Assembly: GCA_964006375.1 (NCBI GenBank) | Contig: OZ023265.1 | Span: forward strand, 161,026,118-161,090,117 | Origin: Tillus elongatus | Lineage: Eukaryota > Arthropoda > Insecta > Coleoptera > Cleridae | Direction: 5' to 3' | Length of the DNA: 64,000 nt | Part shown: in pieces, positions 57,201 to 64,000 of the stretch | How the letters are laid out: each line of letters starts with the position of its first letter | How positions within the stretch are numbered: the stretch's first letter is position 1 | Program-made: the position numbers and the translations under genes | The notes under the pieces: model-generated | What the model was told of the DNA's origin: nothing | The model's input: the letters and a program-made list of their open reading frames with translations, nothing else | Databases searched by the model: none

Positions 57201-57727
57201 TTTTTTTATCGTGAATCATTGCGAAAAATTATGTTAAAAGTAGAAGTCTATTGTTAGACTCCATGGCCTACTGCTTTTTGAACACTATTTTTTGTCATTT
57301 GTTTTCTGGTATTGGATTTACCCTCCTCAAAACGGTTTTTTTCAAAATTGTCAGTGCAATTGCAAGATTTCTCAAGAATTTTGTACATCATTGGAAAGCT
57401 CTTTTCACAGGCTATCACATGGGCAAAAAATCCAATATGGCTGCCATAATAAAAACAAACGTTGATACCTGTAGATTACTCTGTAAAAAGTCTCCTGATA
57501 ATGTGCAAGTTTTAGACATGTCAGATCAACGCCTACTTAGATATTGAAAAAAAAAGAAATCGACAAATTTTTGTTGTTTCAAAATAGCTCGAAAACGAAA
57601 AGAGGCGGGAAAAAATACAAGTTATATTTGGAACGAGCATGAAACTCCACAAAACATTGCTAATTTAACCGTCTCCCTATCTCTAATAAAGATAGCAATA
57701 CATTTCCATCCAGTTTGGGACACACTG
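57201..57727. repeat. Right terminal inverted repeat (~527 bp)
   Basis: Inverted partner of 55221-55771. Confidence 0.85.
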
Positions 57728-57924
57728 TATAAATTAAGTAAAGTCATGCCAATTACACAAAAGGTGGTAAAAACATAATTTTTATGTAAAATTGTTATAC
57801 TTGTTCCAACGTGATAATTCCAACCATTTTCGAGAAAAACACAATTGAACATTTCAGAGCTTCGGAATGGAATATCAAATAATATTTCGTTTATGAATAG
57901 TGTACTTTTTTATTTATTTTTTAT

Positions 57925-58305
57925 TTCAATAACACACCACGAGGGCTTACAGCCTAAATACTATCGTACCGTAGGTGTCGACAAGGAGGACTTGAAGGTT
58001 TGGAGCTTCGGAGGAAAAGGAAAACATGTGCCGGCAAGGAACTCCACAACTTGAAAGTCCTCGGGACAAAAGAGCAGGCATAACAAGATGTTCTATGTCT
58101 GGTGACCTGGACAGTAAAAGGGTGCATTCGATCTGTTCCTGTTCCCCTGGTAGATCTGTTGGGAGCAGCAGGTGGAGGAACTATGGAAGAAAGCTCCTCT
58201 GAGCAGTGCCCGTGCAGATATCTATAAGAGGTCACCAACGGCACGTCGGTGGGCAAGAGATGGCAGCCTTTGGGTGAGGGTAGGGTCACCGATGAGACGT
58301 ATAGC
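57925..58305 (-). pseudogene. LINE-J copy F (3' end only)
   Basis: The common 3' end (caccacgagggcttacagcc at 57933) and the last ~110 codons (RLIGDPTLTQR-type start, HPFTVQVTRHRTSCYA, SFVPRTFKLWSSLPAHVF), truncated at 58305. A deletion removes part of SPPNLQTF. Confidence 0.83.
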
Positions 58306-58427
58306 TTTGGGCTGCCAGATAATTGTTGTTGGCTAGTGTCATTTATTGTGAGTGCATTATTTTTGTTCTGTCGGTTTATTGAATTGTTGTATTTATAAAG
58401 AGTAAAGTTATCGTTACTTGTTTTTAG

Positions 58428-58552
58428 TTAATTTTCTTTAAAAAAATTAACTAATAAGGAGATCCGGACTTTTGAATTTTGAAAAAATTTCTTTAAATGG
58501 CTGCGAACTAGGCGCCTTAGAACCCATATACCCATATCCAGGGTCAGTTTCA

Positions 58553-58556
<4 letters not shown>
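58428..58556 (-). repeat. Microsatellite-bearing repeat family, hairpin-end fragment
   Basis: Hairpin ttagttaattttcttt/aaattaactaa, then ggagatccggacttttgaa and cagggtcagtttcaattta, running into (AT)n. The outer half is missing. Confidence 0.72.

Positions 58557-58627
<71 letters not shown>
58557..58627. repeat. (AT)n microsatellite
   Basis: About 71 bp of AT dinucleotide. Confidence 0.95.
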
Positions 58628-58630
<3 letters not shown>

Positions 58631-58689
58631 GGAAAGATTTCCGCGATCTTTAAGTGAGATATACTTGGCTCTCGGGTTGAATCGCGTCC

Positions 58690-58745
58690 AGAATTTATTA
58701 AAACTCGACGTTTCGGCTGCTGTTTTGGAGCCATTTGCAAGAAGT
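58690..58745 (-). other. Penelope-type stem-loop with degenerate hammerhead layout
   Basis: Minus strand: ttgcaaatggct, loop, agccgaaacgtcgag. The stem ggct/agcc followed by gaaacg matches the layout of the motif at 43932, but ctgatga is replaced by ttgcaaa, so catalysis is not expected. Confidence 0.45.
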
Positions 58746-59599
58746 AAAGGAAATATGTAAGGACATGAGCTCTAAGGCCTCAATCTGCCTACTCCTTAGA
58801 GCGGTGGACAAATGTGGGTTAGGTTGTTGTAGCTCGATTACGTGGCCTCAATCTGCCTACTCCCAGAATCTCTCCGGAGATCGTCTCTAAGGACTCAGTA
58901 TGTTCCATCCAAGGCCTAAGAGAGATCTGGCATTTCGTTGCAAGTCTTGTATTGTATGTATCGTATCGTCTACCTGCTTCGTGAAGGTTCTATAAGCAAT
59001 TATAATCACCATATTAGTCACATTGAAGAGTTTTTGCACGTCACTTTACTGGGAACAATCTAGAGTGATTACTTGGAAGAAAACTTTGTGTAGTTCGTGC
59101 TAAGATTAAATACATTATTAAATATAAATACATAACATCACTTTGCTTCGTGAGTTTTTAATGAAACCAGTGCATAAGTTTGACATGTCTGTTCGTTTTA
59201 AAGTGGGCTTGAACCCTTTTTAGTAAAAGCACTTAGCTTTCGTTAATTTTATATGATTGCTGTAGATGATCTTAACCTATCTGTTCTTTTGAATTTGGTT
59301 CTGAATAAAGTGAATCTTCGTAGGAATGCAGGGAAGATAAAAGTTATGGTTAGAATGTTAAATGACTTCCGGGCTGTCCTGCCGTGGTCATACTCACTTA
59401 CTGGACTGCTTACCGTTTTGCCAACCATAGTTACTGTCTTATTCGGTAGGGGAACTGGAACTGAGTTAAATGTTGCTGATAAATTCGATAAAGTGTTTTG
59501 AGTTCCTCGCATGGTGTTCATTGTTTTTCTTAGAATCTAAGGACAGGTTGCTACACGAGGAGTCGAGCATCATACTTATCACATGTCACAGCAGACTTT

Positions 59600-59910
59600 A
59601 TATGGAGAAGACTAGATCTTTAAGCGGAAATATAGCGTAGCTGTGGGTAGCCTACTGAGTCCGGCAGTAACAACTTTCTTCATGGAGCACTCTGAGAACA
59701 AAACGCTGAGACCAGCAGAATTTAAACTTAAGATGTTTTACGATTCGTGGACGACACCTTCGGATTTGTTTACACAGTGAAGACAAGTTGAAGTATTTCC
59801 TGGAACATAACAACCACCTTCATAGGAGCTTCATGTTTACCATCGAGAAGGATGCCGACGGACATCTTCGTGATAGGCAGAATATTTTTCCAGTTATCTA
59901 TTTTTTATTT
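59600..59910 (+). pseudogene. Penelope-like RT relic
   Basis: AVGSLLSPAVTTFFMEHSE (59640-59700, from MGSPLSP), RFVDDTFGFVYT (59743-59778, the YVDD box) and DKLKYFLEHNNHLHRSFMFTIEKDADG (59780-59860). Frames change between blocks. Flanking sequence back to 58740 may belong to the same element but is not recognisable. Confidence 0.72.
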
Positions 59911-61025
59911 ATTTATTTATGTGGATATGAAGAACAGATCCAGAAAGTCGTTTGTAAAATGTGTGGCATGAAGAAAAAATCACAAACGTCAGGTACACCG
60001 ATAGAAAGACGAATTAAGGGTACTAGAAGAATTTCTTAATGGTTCATCTGCGAAACATTCTTCGACTAAAAAAATGTCAAGTAGATATAAACCGTAAAAA
60101 TTAAAAAATAACCTACGTGTCCTCTACATATAAAATATACCTATTTATTTTATTCGAGCTTGTTAAAACAAAATTACATTTTAAAGTGCAAGGTATAAAA
60201 TTACTTCAGACAGCAGGGTTCTTAAGAGAGATGCCGCAGAGATGAGTTTTTAACCTTGCTCTGTCAAATATAAGACAAAGTCGTTACACTTTAAGTAAAT
60301 GAATGTAAGTAACTTTACAGTGTCGACTCTAGCTCTAAACATAACATTATTTTATTAGCTGCACAGTATTTTCAGATTTAAATCAAGAAACCCCCAATAT
60401 CACGCAGTAGAAAAAATATTAGCAAAATTTAGTTCAATTCAAAAGGACCGTCAGAAGGAAAAGATACCAAACGGCAATTTCCAAAATATGGTTGATACAA
60501 CAAGCAAAACGGCTTACACAAGCAATATTGTCAAACTGATGTCCCATTTGGTTATATTTAAATTTTGCACGGCTATGCTTAAAATTTGCAGTTGTAAAAC
60601 TTTGGGTCAGGCAAAAAATATACGGCCAGAGTTCTGAAGAATTTTAGATATGTGTGTAGTATGTCGACTGAAGCAGTAAATTTAGAAAATGGAAGTAAGA
60701 GTAATGTTTAGTGTGGTAGGATATGTCAAAATCTGAAGTTTCATGAATTTGGAGTATGGCTATGTATAAACTCGGGTTGTAGCATCTGAATTATGTTAAC
60801 ATACAGCACAATTCTATGACTTCTTGTATAGAATACATATTGTATAATTTTTACCAATAAAAAAATTACTATTAAAAAGAGACAGGCAAACAACGAAATA
60901 TAAAATGATAATTAAAGCCAAATAGATTACAGAACAAAGAATGTGTTTCTATTTTCAAAATGTAAGTACATATATGAATATTTTCATTCATCTGCTTTTA
61001 AAAATTAAATCAGTGAGTACTGTTA
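59911..61025. other. No gene recognised
   Basis: AT-rich sequence. The 83-codon frame at 59788-60039 starts in the Penelope relic and then loses similarity. Nothing else seen. Confidence 0.45.
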
Positions 61026-62045
61026 CTGTCGACACACTGGTGAAGGTGCTCGCGAAAGTTGTTCATAACTCGGCGGCTCATTCCATGTGGAATAGCACCA
61101 ATACTTGACAAATAGCATCTTTTGAATGTTGAAATTGCACGGATTTAAATCAGGTGGTCGTGCGGGTCAACCTATCTCACCGCGCAATAGGATCAAATGA
61201 CCGGGAAACATCTCCCTTAAAATCTACATAGAACATTGACAAGTGTAGGTTGTTACCCCATCCTGTTGAAATCAAACGTTTTATCCTCAAGTTAATTCAT
61301 TTTGGATTTTAGAAAAGTCTATAGTGGCGAATACAGTTCACAGTCACTATAACATTGTCTTCTGTAATAGTATTGATTAAAAATTCTGCTACCGCACACC
61401 ATACGGTCACACTAGGACTAGGCAAGAAGCGTTCGTACAACTAACTATGGTTGTTTTCGGCCCGGTATCGAAGGTTTTGCACATTCTCGCTGCCAGACAA
61501 GTGAAAATATGCCTCTTCACTGAACAACATAGCAGCTGCATTGGGGACATGTGAACTTCCAAACGCAATGCTATGCGAGTTTCAAAGTCTCCATCTCTGC
61601 ATTCTGGTGCCAACTTCATTTTGTATGGATGCATTTCAGAGTTTCTTGTGGAGAATTCTTCGCAAATTTCCTTTGGAAAGCCTAAGAGGAGCAGCGTGTT
61701 TCAGTCTCGGACGAACTAGAGACTATTGAACTGAATCTGTTGCCACATTTTCCGGAGTTCTAGAGGTTCGAGATCGGTCGGTTAACTTTCGTTTCATTGA
61801 TGAGCTAGTAGCTTTAACATGCGAAATACTATTTGTGTTGCAATTACTGATTCGTTGTTCTTGATAAATATTTATACAATGAAAGCGCGATGCTCATCTG
61901 TGCAATTCACGTTGGCAACTGAAAACAGCATGATATTCCTTCGTCTAGCAACATTCTCCATCACCATGGCCCCACCATTTAGCAAGCATTGGTCTCTGGA
62001 AATAATGTGTCAGATTATTTGCCCTGCCCTGTAGTTTTAAGAGAT
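61026..62045 (-). pseudogene. Mariner-like transposase relic (third family)
   Basis: Minus strand: HPYKMKLAPECRDGDFETRIAL (61632-61570), then after shifts FHLSG-like and NVQNLRYW-like segments (ENVQNLRYRAEN type, about 61500-61450) and VTVWCAV (about 61410). It ends with a dead second catalytic block near 61260 (STGWG for QDG). Many stops and shifts. No inverted repeats located. Confidence 0.65.
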
Positions 62046-62267
62046 ATTGAGTTAATTTTATACTTCTTTGTTGTAAGCTTTATTTAAATTGCCGGCTTTC
62101 AAAATACAGGCATACTCCTAAATATTAGACAATCTGGGAACGTTGCACTGCTTCCTTTCATGACGTCATGCCACTGTTATCGCAAAAGTATTTATGTAAG
62201 TTTTTTATATTGGAAATAATTGCCGCAAACACAATGGCGTTTATCTAATTTCAATACGTAAGTGTGG

Positions 62268-62610
62268 GTTTGTTTTTTATTTCTTTAACGTCGGTCTATG
62301 GCCAATCACCGACGCCAGAGAGCAGTTTGACATCACTATCCTGATACTTTTGCCGAACCCCTGCTTTTCTGTAAGATGGTAGGAATCTTTAACGTGCCTA
62401 ATATCGCGTAGACACGGGACCGACGGCTTTGCGCCCTCTCCGAAGGGCGGAACGTGCAGATATTCAACTTGCTCAAATACAATGCCACAACCTCGGTTGA
62501 TTTTAATTTTTACAGTATGTACTCAAAAAGTGAAAGAGGAGCCCTGGGAGTCGAACCCAGTACCCTTCGGTTCAGAGGCAAGCGTTCTTACTACTGAACC
62601 ACCGGGGCTC
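62268..62610 (-). mobile_element. tRNA-derived SINE, copy 4
   Basis: Head at 62610 reads gagccccggtggttcagtag with B-box-like gggttcgactccc. The body matches the copy at 22397, including cgttccgcccttcgg, and ends with the ttctttaacg complement. The head is the best preserved of the copies: its outer stem gagccc/gggctc still pairs. A (TAA)n-like stretch touches the head. Confidence 0.85.
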
Positions 62611-62612
62611 AA

Positions 62613-62647
62613 TATAATAATAATAATAATAATAATCATAATAATAA
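62613..62647. repeat. (ATA)n microsatellite
   Basis: About 35 bp of ataataata with one c. Confidence 0.9.
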
Positions 62648-62649
62648 AT

Positions 62650-64000
62650 TTCCATCGGCTGGATCGATTACCGCAAGGCATTTGATTCCGTTCAGCACAT
62701 TTGGCTACTCGAGGTGCCATAACTATACTGGGTCGACGCATCTATCATAGGAGCCCTGGAAGCATGCATGCAAAATTGGCGTACACACCTTATGATCCTA
62801 AGCCCGGATGCTGCAACCACCTCACTGGAACTCCACATCAACAGAGGTATCTTCCAGGAGGACAGTTTAAGTCCCCTCTGATTTTGTCTAGCTACGAACT
62901 CGTTAAGCCATATGTTAAACAAGACTTCCCACGGATATGACATCGAACAAAGTAATGTAGGACGGGTTACTCTACTCCAGGAATGCTGTCGAGCTAGGAA
63001 GAATGATGGAGATTGAGAAGGGCTTTAGCGACGCGATCTGTATGGAATTCGGGCTGGACAAGGGTGCGGTTCTCCACGTTAAATGCGGTCGACCAATAAG
63101 TATTGGCTAGGGTAAGGACGGTGTGCAAAACTTACCTGCCCTGCAGAAATAAAATCAAAGCCATAAACACTTGGGTAGTCCCTTCTACTACCTACACTTG
63201 TGGCATCCTCGACTGGTCAACAACTGCTCTTCAGGAGTTTGACAGAAAGATTCTCTCCGTTGTGAAAAAATATCGAATGCTGAATCCTAGGGCTTCCTTG
63301 CACCGCTTGTACTTGTCGAGATATGAAGGGACGTGGACTCCTCTCGGTGGAAGGTGTGCAAAACTTACCTGTCCGGCAGAAATAAAATCAGAGTCATAAA
63401 CACTTGGGCAGTCCCTGTTGCTAGCTACACTTGTGGCATCCTCGACTGGTCAACAAGTGCTCTTCAGGAGCACAGCAGGCTGGTTTGTTGAAACAGAGGG
63501 ATTTCTATGCGCGATACAAGATCAAGTTATTAACCCGCGCGCGTACCCGCGGCACATCATGAAGCGGGATGTCAGCGACCTGTGTAGACTGTCAAAAAAG
63601 CCGAAAACCATTCAGCATGTGGCGGGCGCTTGTGGCCTGGTCAGATTACAAGAAACGCCATGACAACGTGGCGAAGGTCGTCTATCAGGCCATGACAAAA
63701 CATTATGGCGTTATCGAGTCGCAAGCCCCCTACTATAAATGCAAGACTGAAAGTGTAGTTTAAAAGGGTCAGGTCAGGCTGCTGTGGGATCTCTCGGTGG
63801 TCACCGACAAAGCAGTTGAAAGCCACAGGCCTGACATCTTGCTTATTGATCAGGGAAACTGGAAGGCTTCCATTGTGGACATTGCAGTGCGCTCGACGAC
63901 AACCTCGTTTCGAAAAAAGGGGAGAAGCGACAAAAGTAACAACTACTCGCAGTCGAGTTGATAGACTTGTACAAGCTGAGAGAGGTGCAGATCATCCCAG
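62650..64000 (+). pseudogene. R2-superfamily non-LTR element (R4/NeSL-like), RT to restriction-like endonuclease
   Basis: RT pieces: GWIDYRKAFDSVQHIWLL (62660), RGIFQEDSLSPLIFCLATNSLSHMLN (62830-62910), FSDAICMEFGLDKGAVLHVKCG. C-terminal part: STTALQEFDRKILSVVKKYRM and RASLHRLYLSR (63210-63320), GWFVETEGFLCAIQDQVI, then a zinc-type DLCRLSKKPKTIQH (63575-63620). An endonuclease-like LLWDLSVVTDKAVESHRPDI with IVDIAVR (63780-63890) resembles PD-(D/E)XK of R2-type elements. Stops at 62716, 63109 and elsewhere, loss of the YxDD region, and a tandem duplication make it dead. Continues past the window. Confidence 0.78.
63119..63473 (+). repeat. Direct duplication inside the R2-like pseudogene
   Basis: ggtgtgcaaaacttacctg... 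at 63119-63240 recurs at 63352-63473 with about ten differences (shared: tagctacacttgtggcatcc-type, tcctcgactggtcaacaa, gctcttcaggag). Offset about 233 bp. Confidence 0.85.

Larger units (their letters stand above)
55221..57727 (-). mobile_element. Degenerate DD41D mariner with very long inverted repeats
   Basis: A 2,507-bp element with TA on both sides (55219-55220 and 57728-57729). It starts cagtgtgtcccaaactgg and ends with the reverse complement. Inverted repeats run 55221-55771 and 57201-57727, about 530-550 bp with scattered differences. The inside carries a broken transposase on the minus strand. A different family from the mariner at 3430, with the same overall plan. Confidence 0.86.

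Noticed and set aside
58690..58745. Fourth hammerhead ribozyme
   Set aside because: The ctgatga core is replaced by ttgcaaa; only stem II and gaaacg remain.
62538..62610. Possible functional tRNA gene
   Set aside because: The tRNA-like fold is the head of a repeated ~320-bp SINE body; arms have mismatches and the same sequence recurs at 17511-17738 and 22397-22717.

Overview
The window looks like arthropod, most probably insect, heterochromatin or gene-poor intergenic DNA. No host protein gene, rRNA or true tRNA could be recognised. The assignment to an arthropod rests on the transposon set: an I-clade and a LOA-like non-LTR retrotransposon (the latter with an insect-type gag domain), several DD41D mariners, an R2-superfamily remnant, Penelope-like elements (PLEs) and a tRNA-derived SINE. 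The background is AT-rich and carries about sixteen long (AT)n tracts.

Layout. 1-2366: Penelope C-terminus on the minus strand, then a microsatellite-bearing repeat with a second Penelope copy inside its (AT)n tract. 2945-5571: a small inverted-repeat element, then an apparently intact DD41D mariner with ~415-bp terminal inverted repeats, sitting inside (AT)n. 6329-9058: a 5'-truncated non-LTR element (LINE-J, first of six copies), another microsatellite repeat and an 80-bp-arm palindrome. 10017-16940: a gypsy LTR retrotransposon with two LTRs that read as identical, inserted in the (AT)n of a repeat copy. 17050-24264: more copies of that repeat, a tRNA-derived SINE with a 12-bp target duplication, a palindrome centred on (AT)n, and a LINE-J fragment. 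24265-29891: a full-length LOA-like element with a 14-bp target duplication inside an older inverted-repeat element. 30684-42818: MITEs, a mariner scrap, LINE-J copies B and C, Penelope and gag scraps, a LOA 3' fragment and a long repeat copy. 42891-46725: a Penelope copy split by a second, inverted Penelope insertion that carries a hammerhead-like motif, then LINE-J copy D and a second inverted pair with a textbook type I hammerhead ribozyme. 47081-54950: a RNase H-containing non-LTR remnant, then a complete I-like element (two open ORFs, 11-bp target duplication) followed by a 75-bp LOA tail. 55221-57727: a degenerate DD41D mariner with ~530-550-bp inverted repeats. 57925-64000: LINE-J copy F, a repeat copy, Penelope and mariner relics, another SINE, and an R2-superfamily pseudogene running off the end.

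The genes do not form a host pathway. Potentially autonomous players are the mariner (3430-5497), the I-like element (48829-54810), the LOA-like element (24630-29862) and possibly the gypsy element, whose gag and pol lie in different frames. The nested insertions give a relative chronology. The most interesting signals are the hammerhead ribozymes tied to inverted Penelope-type arms, and a dominant repeat family built as block-(AT)n-block with a hairpin end, which resembles Helentron-associated INE/HINE elements and whose (AT)n tracts act as repeated insertion sites.
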